Source: Planctomycetaceae bacterium (lineage in GTDB: Bacteria > Planctomycetota > Planctomycetia > Planctomycetales > Planctomycetaceae). Taken from it: DNA of 64,000 nt. The notes under the pieces were generated by a model, which ran no database searches, had not been told where the DNA came from, and saw only the letters and a program-made list of their open reading frames with translations. The stretch is from assembly GCA_014762625.1 (NCBI GenBank), contig JABURQ010000063.1, positions 1-64,000 of the forward strand, given 5' to 3'. The position numbers were made by a program, and so were the translations under genes. Below are positions 1 to 8,608 of the stretch, piece by piece. Each line of letters opens with the position of its first letter. Position 1 is the first letter of the stretch.

Positions 1-103
1 CTAACTCCTAATCACTAACCGCCAAACAGTACACAAAAACAAATCCTGCGCGAGATGTGAAAAATCGGGAAACAACTGGGCGTTTTCCACTCGTGTTTTC
101 GTA

Positions 104-141
104 TTTCGTATTGAGGTTTTCGCCAATTGCTCAATACGAAA
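104..141. repeat. 11-bp perfect inverted repeat with 16-nt loop
   Basis: TTTCGTATTGA at 104-114 is followed by its exact reverse complement at 131-141, separated by 16 nt. No T-tract follows on either strand, so it is a poor intrinsic terminator. It lies in the gene-free 255-bp left edge of the window, where I see no credible coding sequence. It may be a dispersed hairpin or a protein-binding site; its function is unknown. Confidence 0.4.
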
Positions 142-189
142 ACTCTCGGGGTTCAGCCATCAAACAACGGAATTTCTTCCAAACGCGGA

Positions 190-223
190 AAACAAAAAGC
201 CCGGCACCAGGAGAGGCCGGGCT
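190..223 (-). terminator. Rho-independent terminator of the leftmost gene
   Basis: The stem AGCCCGGC (198-205) pairs with GCCGGGCT (216-223) around a 10-nt loop. Read on the minus strand, the hairpin is followed at once by TTTTTGTTTT. It lies about 33 bp beyond the stop codon of the minus-strand gene at 256-870, where a terminator for that gene should be. Confidence 0.75.
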
Positions 224-255
224 CGTGAGATTAATTGTCTGATCGTCGATCTCGA

Positions 256-870
256 TCAGTTGCGTGTCGTGCCGGAATTGGAACGGGCGGACGAAGACGG
301 GTTCGACGGGGCGTCGCGGTCGTCGTCACTCGCCTGCACGCTGCCGCTCGAAGTCCAGTTCTCGACTTTCCAGAACGGATAGGTATCCTTCACGCTACGT
401 CCGATGTCTTTGAGAATGGCGGCGAACTTCGCGGTATTCATATCGCGGTTGTCGACCACTCGCTGGAGCACAAAGCGGCGGTTGGAAGCGATGTAGGCGA
501 AGAACTTGCCGTTCCCGAGTCGATCGTTTTCCGCGAGCAGACGCAACAACGCGGTTCGCGGAACGTCGGCGGCAGAACGAGGCAACGGATCGAGCCAAGC
601 CATCACCCAGATCGATTTTTCATCTTTCGAGAGGACGGTCGACATCGTGAAGTTCCACTCATCGCCGTCGAGCGCGGTGCGGAAGGCGAAGTCGTATCGC
701 TTTTCGGTTTTCTTGGGTTGCAGTCCCATCGCTTCGAGCAGCAGCCCCAACTGTTCCTCGTTAAGACTTTCGAGAGTGGTTTTTCCACTCTGGGCAAAAG
801 CGGAGCCGCCTCCGATCAGGGCACCGGCGGTCAATCCACTCAATAACAGATCGCGTCTGTTCAGATTCAT
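256..870 (-). CDS. Secreted hypothetical protein with Tat-like signal
   Basis: About 204 residues. I start it at the ATG at 870, not the upstream in-frame start at 903, because an AAAGGAG sequence lies about 8 nt upstream of 870 and the N-terminus then reads as a signal peptide. That signal has an NRRDLLL twin-arginine-like motif, a hydrophobic stretch and an AFA-Q cleavage site near residue 28. The mature part is a single compact alpha/beta domain (about residues 35-160) with alternating hydrophobic strands. It ends in a Ser/Asp/Asn-rich, probably disordered tail. The overall look resembles small YbjN- or secretion-chaperone-like folds, but I see no diagnostic motif and do not assign a family. 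It is followed by a strong terminator and appears monocistronic. Confidence 0.8.
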   Translation of the reverse strand: MNLNRRDLLLSGLTAGALIGGGSAFAQSGKTTLESLNEEQLGLLLEAMGLQPKKTEKRYDFAFRTALDGDEWNFTMSTVLSKDEKSIWVMAWLDPLPRSAADVPRTALLRLLAENDRLGNGKFFAYIASNRRFVLQRVVDNRDMNTAKFAAILKDIGRSVKDTYPFWKVENWTSSGSVQASDDDRDAPSNPSSSARSNSGTTRN

Positions 871-983
871 CGGGGACACTCCTTTGTCTCCAGTCGTCAG
901 CACTCGGGTTACTGCAATCCTTGCAGTTCCTCGGGTTCCGAATGCGAGGTCGAATATTCGATAAAATGTTGTGATTCAGAAGG

Positions 984-1583
984 TTACACCGAACCAAACA
1001 GGTGTTGCAGGCAGATTTGCGACCAGGTCTCGAACGAGTCGAGCTCTGCTAACAGTTGTTCCGGTTGCGCAAACCCTGTCTCCTGTATCGACTCTTCGGC
1101 TGGGTAAACTTTGGGCTCTTCCAGGTCAAATATGTGAACAATCCCTAAATGGACCTTCCCGACGTCGGTTTCGTCGTCGTTAATCAGCCCTACAAGCTGT
1201 TCTTTGAATGGGGTTTCGATGGTCACTTCCTCGTCGAGTTCCCGCTGCATCCCGACCCGATACGGCTCGCTGTCTCCCGCTTCATCTTCTGAGGAAATGT
1301 GCCCGCCGATCCCGATCGATTTTTTGGCGTGCAGGCGGCTTTCCCCGCCACTCCCGCCGCGGACATACTGGAAGATTTTGCCGTCGCAGCGAAAGATGCA
1401 ATAGGGAATCAGCTGTTTGTAGCTGGGGTCCTCTTCCATTTGGGGTCGCGGCTCGTAACTCGTGTGGGCCGGATCGAGCAGCGTATTGAGATAGGGATCG
1501 ACATTTTCGCAGAATCCCTGAAAGTGTCCGATTTCGTGGAAAAGGAGAGTCGGGACAACCATGATCTGTTCGACGTCGCTCAT
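984..1583 (-). CDS. Nudix-like hydrolase domain protein
   Basis: 199 residues, starting at an ATG preceded by AAAGGA. The central part carries a Nudix-box-like segment: GGH near residue 93, then about 20 residues on an REL-x-EE motif (about residues 114-119), matching the GX5EX7REUXEE pattern with a short acidic insertion. This suggests cleavage of a nucleoside diphosphate linked to another moiety; the substrate cannot be read from the sequence. The N-terminal 60 residues, with HEIGHFQGF, are not typical of short Nudix enzymes and may be a lineage-specific extension. The protein has no signal peptide and is likely cytoplasmic. It lies 55 bp downstream of trpC on the same strand, so co-transcription is possible. 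Confidence 0.7.
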   Translation of the reverse strand: MSDVEQIMVVPTLLFHEIGHFQGFCENVDPYLNTLLDPAHTSYEPRPQMEEDPSYKQLIPYCIFRCDGKIFQYVRGGSGGESRLHAKKSIGIGGHISSEDEAGDSEPYRVGMQRELDEEVTIETPFKEQLVGLINDDETDVGKVHLGIVHIFDLEEPKVYPAEESIQETGFAQPEQLLAELDSFETWSQICLQHLFGSV

Positions 1584-1638
1584 GGAACGAATCCTTTCGG
1601 TTCAGTTTCGATAAATAATAATTTCGGTTGTTCGGTTT

Positions 1639-2430
1639 CTAGGAATCTCGTCCAAGTAACTGCCGCACCGCCTGGCCGATATCCTCCTGTCGCATGAGCG
1701 ACTCGCCGACCAGAATCCCCTTAACGCCGAACTGTTGCAGATGGACGACGTCCTCGTGCGTTCGGATGCCGCTTTCACTCACAAGGAGCGTTTCTGCGGG
1801 AACGTCTTTGGCGAGATCGGTGGTGTGTGAGAGCTCGGTAATGAATGTTTTCAGATCGCGGTTATTGATGCCGAGCAGTGGCGGATCGAGCTTCAGGACC
1901 CGTTCCAGATTTTCGGGATCGTAGATCTCGATCAAGCACTCCATGCCCAGTTCGGAGGCCTGGAAGTAGAGTTCTCTCAGATGGCAGTCATCGAGGCACT
2001 CGGCGATCAGCAGAATGCAATCAGCTCCTGCTGCCCGGGCTTCGACCACTTGGTAGGGATCGATGATGAAGTCTTTGCGAAGGACGGGAATGTCCACCGC
2101 CGCGCGGACCGCTTTCAGGTAATCGAGATGTCCCTGAAAATAGGGTTCGTCGGTCAACACACTGAGGCAGGCGGCTCCGTTGGCCTGATAGGCTTTCGCA
2201 ATCGTGACAGGATCGAAGTCCTCCCGGATGATACCCGCGGATGGCGAGGCTTTTTTAACTTCCGCGATCAGGCCGATGCCATCCGCGTTTTTGAGAGCAG
2301 CGACAAAGTCACGAACGGGGGGAGCTTCGGGAAGCTGGGCCTCGATCTCTGCGAGCGGTCGAGAGACTTTGGCCTGATTGATTTCCTGCCGCTTGTCTGC
2401 GACGATCTGATCTAATACGTTGCTTGTCAT
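1639..2430 (-). CDS. trpC: Indole-3-glycerol phosphate synthase
   Basis: 263 residues, the usual length for a monofunctional TrpC. It converts 1-(2-carboxyphenylamino)-1-deoxyribulose 5-phosphate to indole-3-glycerol phosphate in tryptophan synthesis. Family signatures are clear: EVKKASPSAG (catalytic Lys, phosphate loop) near residue 58, VLRKDFIIDPYQ with the second catalytic Lys near 118, GINNRDL near 188, LVSESGI near 217 and GILVGESLM near 240. No other trp genes are adjacent, so the pathway is dispersed. The gene is divergent from the CPBP protease, with 131 bp between the two starts. Confidence 0.96.
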   Translation of the reverse strand: MTSNVLDQIVADKRQEINQAKVSRPLAEIEAQLPEAPPVRDFVAALKNADGIGLIAEVKKASPSAGIIREDFDPVTIAKAYQANGAACLSVLTDEPYFQGHLDYLKAVRAAVDIPVLRKDFIIDPYQVVEARAAGADCILLIAECLDDCHLRELYFQASELGMECLIEIYDPENLERVLKLDPPLLGINNRDLKTFITELSHTTDLAKDVPAETLLVSESGIRTHEDVVHLQQFGVKGILVGESLMRQEDIGQAVRQLLGRDS

Positions 2431-2561
2431 ACGTGGCTATTGATCTCGAAATGACCGTATTGAAGGAACGGTCGCCGCGGAAGTCCTGTCACCGAGTGAT
2501 TATGATCCCGGCATCATAACTGGCAGAGCAGCAGTTCCCAACCGTCAAAGCGATCCGAACC

Positions 2562-3434
2562 ATGCAGTCTTTCGATCTTCCCCGGATTCTGTTGCAGTTC
2601 GTCGTTCTGCTGCCGATCGCCGCCAGTCTGTACCTCTGGTTCCGTTACTTATCGAAGGCCGAGCGTCCTTTCTGGCGGCAGCCTCGACCATTCGATCTAC
2701 CCCGTCATTCGTCCACGCTGCTGCTGACCGGCGGTCTAATGATATTTGGAAACGCACTGGTTCAGACTGCGTTTCTGCCGGATGTCCTCGACCGATATGC
2801 TCCGACTGTTGAGAAAACGCACGAGGAGATAACTGGCAAAGAGTTTGGCATCGAACGGGAACTGGTGCAAACGCAGTTTTCAGTGGTGGTCAATCTGGCG
2901 TTTGCGGGGCTGGCTTTGATCGTAATTTTTCTACAACCCGGAAACGACCGGAAACGGGTCGGATTCCGAGGCGATGATCTCCCGAGGCAGGCATGGTACG
3001 GGCTGCAGGGATTTTTGCTGGCAATCCTGCCGGTCTATGCGCTGGTACTTTTGGTTTTGCCGCTCAAGGAGAGTGAGGAGGCGGTCCATCCCCTGCTCCG
3101 GATGATGGCGGAAGGGCAATTCAACAATCGCTATGTGTTCTGGGCTTGTCTCTCGGCGATTGTGGTTGCACCGATTCAGGAAGAGATTCTGTATCGCGTG
3201 TTGTTACAGGAGGGGATGGTGTCGCTTGGCTATCGTTGGCAGTATGTGATTCCTGGAGTGGCGGTCTTCTTCAGCCTGATGCATTTGTTTCCCGATATGA
3301 TCCCGTTGTTTCCGCTGGCGATGCTATTCGGACTCGTGATGCACTTTCGAAACAGCTTTCTGGCGGTAGTGCTGATGCACATGCTATTCAATGCGTTTAA
3401 TATTCTGCTGACCTTGATTTCCAACCCGTCGTAA
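2562..3434 (+). CDS. CPBP-family intramembrane metalloprotease (CAAX protease-like)
   Basis: 290 residues with about seven hydrophobic segments. All three conserved CPBP/Rce1 motifs are present: EExxxR at E207, E208 and R212; H241 in SLMHLF; and HxxxN at H273 and N277. These residues build the glutamate/histidine active site in the membrane. In bacteria the family is linked to peptide maturation, self-immunity or membrane protein turnover. The substrate is unknown. It is a single gene between the divergent trpC and downstream tyrS, with about 105 bp before tyrS. Confidence 0.88.
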   Translation: MQSFDLPRILLQFVVLLPIAASLYLWFRYLSKAERPFWRQPRPFDLPRHSSTLLLTGGLMIFGNALVQTAFLPDVLDRYAPTVEKTHEEITGKEFGIERELVQTQFSVVVNLAFAGLALIVIFLQPGNDRKRVGFRGDDLPRQAWYGLQGFLLAILPVYALVLLVLPLKESEEAVHPLLRMMAEGQFNNRYVFWACLSAIVVAPIQEEILYRVLLQEGMVSLGYRWQYVIPGVAVFFSLMHLFPDMIPLFPLAMLFGLVMHFRNSFLAVVLMHMLFNAFNILLTLISNPS

Positions 3435-3541
3435 CCGACGCACTCGCTGGCAGTGTAATCAGTCTCTTGTTACGCTCTCCTTAACCTTCCAACACAGGAT
3501 TTACGCCCCCATTCCAACAGTTATTTTTGGTTGAAATCATC

Positions 3542-4765
3542 ATGGAATTCGCTCCCGTCGAAGATCAGTTAGCCATTATCCGCCGAGGTGTCGAAAAGAT
3601 CGTTCCCGAGGAGGAACTGGCCAAAAAGCTGGAAGAGAGTCGCCAAACGGGAACACCGCTCCGCGTGAAATATGGTATTGATCCGACCGGGATCGATCTG
3701 CATCTGGGACACACCGTTCCCATGCGGAAGATGCGACAGTTCCAGGAACTCGGCCATCAGGCGGTCATCATTATCGGCAATTACACCGCCATGGTGGGCG
3801 ATCCGAGCGGACGCGATGAAACCCGCGCGCGTCTCACGGAAACCGCCGTCGAACAGAACGCCAGAACCTACCTGGAACAGGTCGGCAAAGTGATCGATCT
3901 CGATCAGGCGGAAGTTCATCGGAACGGAGACTGGTTCGGGAAGATGTCGTTCTCGGATATCCTGACGCTCACCAGCAAAGTGACGGTGGCTCAACTCTTG
4001 ACCCGCGATGATTTCTCCAAACGGATGAAGGACGAATCGGCGATCTACCTTCACGAATGTCTGTACCCGATCATGCAGGCCTGGGATTCGGTCGAAATTA
4101 AAGCCGACATCGAACTCGGCGGCACCGAGCAGCTTTTCAGTTTCATGCTCGCGCGCGAATTGCAACGTGACGAAAAGCTTCCTCTGCAAATTGGGATCAT
4201 GTCTCCGATTCTGGTGGGGCTCGACGGCGTCCGTCGAATGGGCAAAAGCCTCGGCAACTACATCGGCATCGCCGAGTCGCCGTACGACATGATGAAGAAA
4301 TTCATGCAACTCCCCGACGATGTGATGAAGATGTTTTACGAACTCTTAACCGACTTGCCGATGGCGGAAGTTGATGAGATTCTCGCCGGTCATCCGAAGG
4401 ATGCGAAGCTGGCCCTCGGAAAAACCGTGATCGAGCAATATCACACGGGACAGGCCGCGGATGAAGCTGCCGCACGCTGGGAAAAGGAAATTGGACAAGG
4501 TGCTCTCCCCGAAGAGATCCCGACCAAACTCCTGCCGCCTTCCGAAATTGAAGAGGGAAAAGTCATGGCGGTCAAACTTCTGAGTCTGCTGGGGATGTGT
4601 AACTCCTCCGGAGAAGCTCGCCGCATGATTGCCCAGGGGGCCGCCTACCTCGGCGAAGAGAAGACTCGCATCGAATCGCACGACCAGATGATTGAGGTCG
4701 AAGACGGACTGCTGGTCCGCGTCGGAAAGAAGAAAATCTGCCGCATCGATGTCACCGGGGATTGA
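3542..4765 (+). CDS. tyrS: Tyrosine--tRNA ligase
   Basis: 407 residues from the ATG at 3542; an in-frame TTG at 3527 is less likely. It charges tRNA-Tyr in the cytoplasm. The class I HIGH motif appears as HLGH at residues 54-57. The KMSKS loop appears as RMGKS near residue 231, followed by LGN. The C-terminal 65 residues form an S4 RNA-binding domain (SSGEARRMIAQGA). It belongs to the longer bacterial form (TyrZ/TyrS2-like) with DPTGIDLHLGH, not the E. coli form. I see no T-box-like leader in the 105 bp upstream. Confidence 0.96.
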   Translation: MEFAPVEDQLAIIRRGVEKIVPEEELAKKLEESRQTGTPLRVKYGIDPTGIDLHLGHTVPMRKMRQFQELGHQAVIIIGNYTAMVGDPSGRDETRARLTETAVEQNARTYLEQVGKVIDLDQAEVHRNGDWFGKMSFSDILTLTSKVTVAQLLTRDDFSKRMKDESAIYLHECLYPIMQAWDSVEIKADIELGGTEQLFSFMLARELQRDEKLPLQIGIMSPILVGLDGVRRMGKSLGNYIGIAESPYDMMKKFMQLPDDVMKMFYELLTDLPMAEVDEILAGHPKDAKLALGKTVIEQYHTGQAADEAAARWEKEIGQGALPEEIPTKLLPPSEIEEGKVMAVKLLSLLGMCNSSGEARRMIAQGAAYLGEEKTRIESHDQMIEVEDGLLVRVGKKKICRIDVTGD

Positions 4766-4775
4766 TGTTTTTTCA

Positions 4776-4884
4776 CCGCGGTTTCATCTCTCCAGTGTTT
4801 GACATTCGACCTGCAAGCTGGTCTTCGTCAATCAAAGACCAGAGAGATAAGGTGGAAGAGGTTTGAACCGCGGATCACGCGGAT
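4776..4884. repeat. Left copy of 109-bp direct repeat flanking the GxxExxY gene
   Basis: 109 bp that recur at 5483-5591 in the same orientation with about eight mismatches (roughly 93% identity by eye). Both copies start with CCGCGGT and end with a CCGCGGAT...CGCGGAT palindrome-like motif. A further 14-bp perfect repeat, GTGTCATCCGCGGT, occurs at 5022-5035 and 5476-5489. The interval 4885-5084 contains no convincing gene; a long plus-strand frame there merely translates the repeat. Together the repeats bracket the small gene at 5085-5435. Confidence 0.85.
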
Positions 4885-5084
4885 TTCTCGGATAGGCGGA
4901 GAGTGGTTGGAAAGTTCCAAACGGTTCATAAGTGACAGAAGGGACGAGTTTGGTTTGAAATTGATTATCGATACTCTGAGATGGGCGGTCGATAATCACT
5001 GTAATCTTATCAGCGATATCTGTGTCATCCGCGGTTATAATAAATCGAAATTGGTAGTTCGGCTCTAGATTGCAGAGTAATCGC

Positions 5085-5435
5085 ATGTTGTATCCGGAAT
5101 TGAGCGAATCCATCATTGGTGCTGCGATGACCGTGCTAAATGAGCTTCGCCCCGGACTGGATGAAAAACTCTACGAGAATGCACTCGTGATTGAGCTTGA
5201 GCAGAGAGGGCATGCAGTCGAGCAACAAAAGCAGTTCCCCGTGTATTACTCGCAAAAGAAGATCGGACACTTGATTCCCGATTTGATCGTCGATACCAAA
5301 ATTGTCTCGGTGTTTAATGAGACGCACGTTTCTCAAATGTTGGGTTATCTTGCTATTACTGGATTGGAATTAGCGATACTCATTAATTTTCGAGAAGCGA
5401 AGCTGGACTGGAAACGAGTTGTCAAATCGCGTTGA
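5085..5435 (+). CDS. GxxExxY family protein
   Basis: 116 residues from the ATG at 5085; an in-frame TTG at 5070 would add five residues. The family-naming motif is present as GLDEKLYENA near residues 23-32. A PDLIVDTKIV segment near residue 65 has the Asp/Lys spacing of PD-(D/E)XK nuclease-like folds. The family is widespread in environmental bacteria, usually solitary, and has no settled function. A nuclease-like role is inference. The gene sits exactly between two copies of a 109-bp direct repeat, suggesting that gene and repeats moved or were duplicated together. Confidence 0.85.
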   Translation: MLYPELSESIIGAAMTVLNELRPGLDEKLYENALVIELEQRGHAVEQQKQFPVYYSQKKIGHLIPDLIVDTKIVSVFNETHVSQMLGYLAITGLELAILINFREAKLDWKRVVKSR

Positions 5436-5482
5436 TTGATGAGTGATGTCCATTGCAGGAATATCCGCGCTATCAGTGTCAT

Positions 5483-5591
5483 CCGCGGTCTCATCACTCC
5501 AGTGTTTGTCATTCGACCTGCAAGCTGGTCTTCGTCAATCACAGCCCAGAGAGATAAGGTGGAAGAGGTTTTAACCGCGGATTTCGCGGAT
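5483..5591. repeat. Right copy of 109-bp direct repeat flanking the GxxExxY gene
   Basis: Same orientation as the copy at 4776-4884. It begins 47 bp after the GxxExxY stop codon and is abutted on its left by the 14-bp GTGTCATCCGCGGT repeat (5476-5489). The sequence from 5592 to 5739 holds nothing I can identify. Confidence 0.85.
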
Positions 5592-5739
5592 AAACTGAGG
5601 GTGAAGCGATCAATTCCAAACAGTTTTCGAGTCACTGAAATAGTCATTGCGGTGTAAAACGAACCGGGAATATCGGTAGTCTCTCAGAACCTGAAAAATC
5701 TCAATCAAATTCTGTTTCTCTGATCGGGGAGAGAACAAT

Positions 5740-5779
5740 TTGACTCTGGCGAGGGATTTCTTGAGAATAGGGCTCTCAA
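5740..5779 (+). promoter_or_regulatory. Candidate sigma-70-type promoter with overlapping inverted repeat
   Basis: TTGACT at 5740-5745 and GAGAAT at 5763-5768 are separated by 17 bp, the canonical spacing (5/6 and 4/6 matches to consensus). A TTGAGA-N7-TCTCAA inverted repeat at 5761-5779 covers the putative -10 and start region and could be an operator. This would give a leader of about 40 nt to the sulfatase ATG at 5815. Assigned by eye only. Confidence 0.3.
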
Positions 5780-5814
5780 GTAATTCCGTACCGAGATCGA
5801 TCCGAGGTTCTTTC

Positions 5815-7344
5815 ATGATTCGCGCTCTTGCCGCTTTGTTCTGTGTCGTCTGGTTGCCGACCGTCGCCATGTTTGGTTCGTCACACGCAGAGGCGGCTGA
5901 GTCTCAGCCGAATATCGTCGTAATTCTCGCGGACGATATGGGATACGGCGATGTGCAGGCACTCAATTCGGACTCGAAAATTCCCACGCCGAATTTGAAT
6001 CGTCTCGCCACGGAGGGGATGTCGTTCGTCGACGCTCATTCGCCGTCTGCGGTCTGCACACCGACTCGATACGGCTTGTTGACGGGGCGATACTGTTGGC
6101 GGACCCGACTGACGCGCGGCGTTTTGGGAGGTTACAGCCCTCCTTTGATTGCACCGGAGCGGTCGACGATCGCCACGCTGTTGAAAAAACAGAATTATTC
6201 GACACACGCCGTCGGCAAGTGGCACTTAGGAATGACGCTCCCGATGCTCGAAGGAAAAACGAACAATGGGAAAAAATGGGATGGCGATCCGGGAGTCGAT
6301 TTCGCGGGTAAGATTACCGACAGTCCCATCCACCACGGCTTCGACAGTTATTTTGGAGTTTCGGCGTCGCTCGATATGGCTCCTTACGTTTTTATCCGGA
6401 ACGACCACTTCAATCAGCTTCCGACCGAACAACAGCCAGCGGTCAAGTTTCCGCACTTCGTCCGGTCGGGCCCCCGTTCGGAAGAATTCGTGATCGATCG
6501 GGTTCTCGATCGTTTGACGCAAGAAGCCATTCAAATTGTGAAGTCACAGGCCGGGCAGGACAAACCGTTCTTCCTTTACGTGCCGCTCACCGCGCCTCAT
6601 AAGCCGACACAACCTCACGAACGTTTCCGCGGGAAAACGGGACTTAACGAGTACGGCGACTTTGTGATGCAGGTCGATTGGACCGTTGGACAGATTCTCG
6701 GTGCGCTCGATGACACAGGAATCAGAGAGAATACGGTCGTATTCTTTACCTCGGATAACGGCTCCTACATGTATCGGTATGACGAACCCGATAAGAAAGA
6801 TCATACGGATGATTCGGGAATTCAGGGATATCGAGCGGAGAACCATCGTCCCAACGGTCCTCTCCGTGGGACGAAAGCAGACGTCTGGGAAGCCGGGCAT
6901 CGCGTTCCGTTTTTTGTTCGCTGGCCCGGCCACGTTTCACCAGGCTCGGCCTGTTCGGAACCGATCACACACACTGACATTTACGCGACCTGCGCGGCGA
7001 TTGTGGGCGCGAAGTTGGACAACACTCAGGCGGAGGACAGCTCCTCCCTGCTCCCTTTGTTGAAGCAGGAAGCGGGAGCGAAGCGAGCAGCGCATGTCGT
7101 GAATCATTCGGTCGCCGGGATGTTCGCGATCCGTGATGGGCGTTGGAAGCTTGTTCTGGGGAATGGTTCGGGAGGCCGGCAGCAACCGAAAGGTAAACCG
7201 TTTGCCAGACCTTACCAACTCTTTGATCTCTCGGAAGACATCGGCGAGACGACCAATCTCATCGAGGCGCATCCGGAGATCGCGAAGCGTCTGGAGGCGA
7301 CGTTGGAGACTTATCGAACTTCGGGGCGTAGTATAGAACGATAA
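5815..7344 (+). CDS. Secreted sulfatase (arylsulfatase type, Cys class)
   Basis: 509 residues from the ATG at 5815, where a signal peptide starts at once (cleavage near residue 27, HAEAA). An upstream in-frame TTG at 5740 falls inside the candidate promoter and is rejected. The formylglycine signature CTPTR lies at residues 81-85, followed by YGLLTGR, so an anaerobic or aerobic maturase elsewhere must convert Cys81. Metal-binding Asp residues are in ILADDMGYGD (residues 37-46) and TSDNGS. It hydrolyses sulfate esters, probably of polysaccharides, in the periplasm or outside; the substrate is unknown. It is a full-length single gene. Confidence 0.93.
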   Translation: MIRALAALFCVVWLPTVAMFGSSHAEAAESQPNIVVILADDMGYGDVQALNSDSKIPTPNLNRLATEGMSFVDAHSPSAVCTPTRYGLLTGRYCWRTRLTRGVLGGYSPPLIAPERSTIATLLKKQNYSTHAVGKWHLGMTLPMLEGKTNNGKKWDGDPGVDFAGKITDSPIHHGFDSYFGVSASLDMAPYVFIRNDHFNQLPTEQQPAVKFPHFVRSGPRSEEFVIDRVLDRLTQEAIQIVKSQAGQDKPFFLYVPLTAPHKPTQPHERFRGKTGLNEYGDFVMQVDWTVGQILGALDDTGIRENTVVFFTSDNGSYMYRYDEPDKKDHTDDSGIQGYRAENHRPNGPLRGTKADVWEAGHRVPFFVRWPGHVSPGSACSEPITHTDIYATCAAIVGAKLDNTQAEDSSSLLPLLKQEAGAKRAAHVVNHSVAGMFAIRDGRWKLVLGNGSGGRQQPKGKPFARPYQLFDLSEDIGETTNLIEAHPEIAKRLEATLETYRTSGRSIER

Positions 7345-7396
7345 CGAGAATCGCTGCTCCTTCTCTGTGAGAGTCCCATAAGCGAAACGAATACTT

Positions 7397-8536
7397 ATGC
7401 CGATTAAATTTCGTTGCGAACATTGTCACCAGTTATTGGGAATTTCCCAAACCAAAGCAGGAGAACATGTCGACTGCCCGACATGTGGTCGTGCGGTGCA
7501 GGTTCCCTCGCTGGATGGGACTTCCAGCAGTGAGCCGAAGCACTCCTGGAATTTAAAAGATCAATCGTTGCTCAATGCTCTGGAGTCTCTGGCCTCTCTC
7601 AATTCAGGGCCAGAGTCCTCCGTCGAAATGTCGGCTTCTTCAGATCAGCAGGAGGACACTTCCGCGCCACCACCTGTGGTCAGTCCGGAGCCGATCGAAT
7701 TGCCACCGTTGGAGAAACCGGTCGCTCTGGCCGAACCGGAACAACTTCAGAAACCTGAACCTCTAGAACCTGAGACAATCGAGCCAGAGCAAGCGAAGGA
7801 AATGACGGAGAGTTCGGCGTACGTCGAACCGACTTCCGTTGCGCCGGCGAAAACTTCCTTTCCTTTGCCTCAAGCGAGCCCAACTGCTTCAGGGAAAAAC
7901 GGGGTTCCCGTGAGTGCGGTTGTAATTTTGATTCTATTGTCGTTCGCTGCTGGGTATGGCGTGAGAGGATTGAAAGGAACTTCGACCGAAGAAATCGTTG
8001 ACTCGCCACCCGACATGACGGAACAGAGCGAGACAGTCTCGGAGCCTCAGACGGACTCACTGGACGCACGATCCGAAAATAAGGCTTTGCGACAAGCTAT
8101 TGAAGGACGAATCACTTATCGAACGGCGGAGGGAAGTACACAAGCGGACGAAGGTGCCGTCGTCGTACTGTTACCGGTGTATCGAAAAAGTTCCGGCAAG
8201 TTACCGATTACAGGTTTCCGCCCCGCCGATTCAAACGAGGATCGAGAAATCGCTCGCGCGGCGGTGCGGGCACTGGGGGGAGATTTAACGGTGGTTGATG
8301 CCGACGGTCACTATACCGCGAGACTCCCCCAGGCGGGAGAATACCATCTGCTGGTTCTGTCCCGACACGTCGCACGCAATGAGGAGGAATCGATCGAATC
8401 GACCGAGATCGCGACGTTGGGAGAATATTTTGAACGTCCAAGACAACTTCTCGGGCAGTTGAAGTTCCAGGTGGGAACTGTTAACTATCGCGGAGAGAAT
8501 ACGGAAATCTGGGACCACGCGTTTGAGGCGGGATAG
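7397..8536 (+). CDS. Zinc-ribbon single-pass membrane protein, unknown function
   Basis: 379 residues. The N-terminus is a small zinc ribbon with CxxC pairs at C7/C10 and C27/C30. A long Pro/Glu/Ser-rich linker follows (about 45-170), with repeated PEP and LEPE steps. One transmembrane helix lies near 172-192. The C-terminal domain (about 220-375) is rich in beta strands, with DADGHYTARLPQAGEYHLLVLS, and resembles carboxypeptidase-regulatory-like or transthyretin-like sandwiches. The ribbon probably faces the cytoplasm and the C-terminal domain the periplasm. Two other proteins in the window (31596-33455 and 41540-43108) share the ribbon-linker-TM plan but differ at the C-terminus. Confidence 0.85.
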   Translation: MPIKFRCEHCHQLLGISQTKAGEHVDCPTCGRAVQVPSLDGTSSSEPKHSWNLKDQSLLNALESLASLNSGPESSVEMSASSDQQEDTSAPPPVVSPEPIELPPLEKPVALAEPEQLQKPEPLEPETIEPEQAKEMTESSAYVEPTSVAPAKTSFPLPQASPTASGKNGVPVSAVVILILLSFAAGYGVRGLKGTSTEEIVDSPPDMTEQSETVSEPQTDSLDARSENKALRQAIEGRITYRTAEGSTQADEGAVVVLLPVYRKSSGKLPITGFRPADSNEDREIARAAVRALGGDLTVVDADGHYTARLPQAGEYHLLVLSRHVARNEEESIESTEIATLGEYFERPRQLLGQLKFQVGTVNYRGENTEIWDHAFEAG

Positions 8537-8608
8537 CAGCCCGTTGAAAAACTCGATTTTGCTGCGAATGTTTTTTTTTGAGCTGAATTACTGACAGGCA
8601 AGGATGCA

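Noticed and set aside
235-846. Plus-strand frame of 203 codons opposite the first gene
   Set aside because: Arg/Gly-rich antisense shadow; the minus-strand gene has a signal peptide, ribosome-binding site and terminator.
911-927. Small ACTGCAA/TTGCAGT hairpin between the first two genes
   Set aside because: Only 7 bp with a 3-nt loop and no T-tract; too weak to call a terminator and no other copy noticed.
3569-4309. Minus-strand frame of 246 codons inside tyrS
   Set aside because: Antisense of a clear tyrosyl-tRNA synthetase; no family signature of its own.
4799-5068. Plus-strand frame of 89 codons between tyrS and the GxxExxY gene
   Set aside because: It mostly translates the direct repeat and its flank; no domain and no ribosome-binding site.
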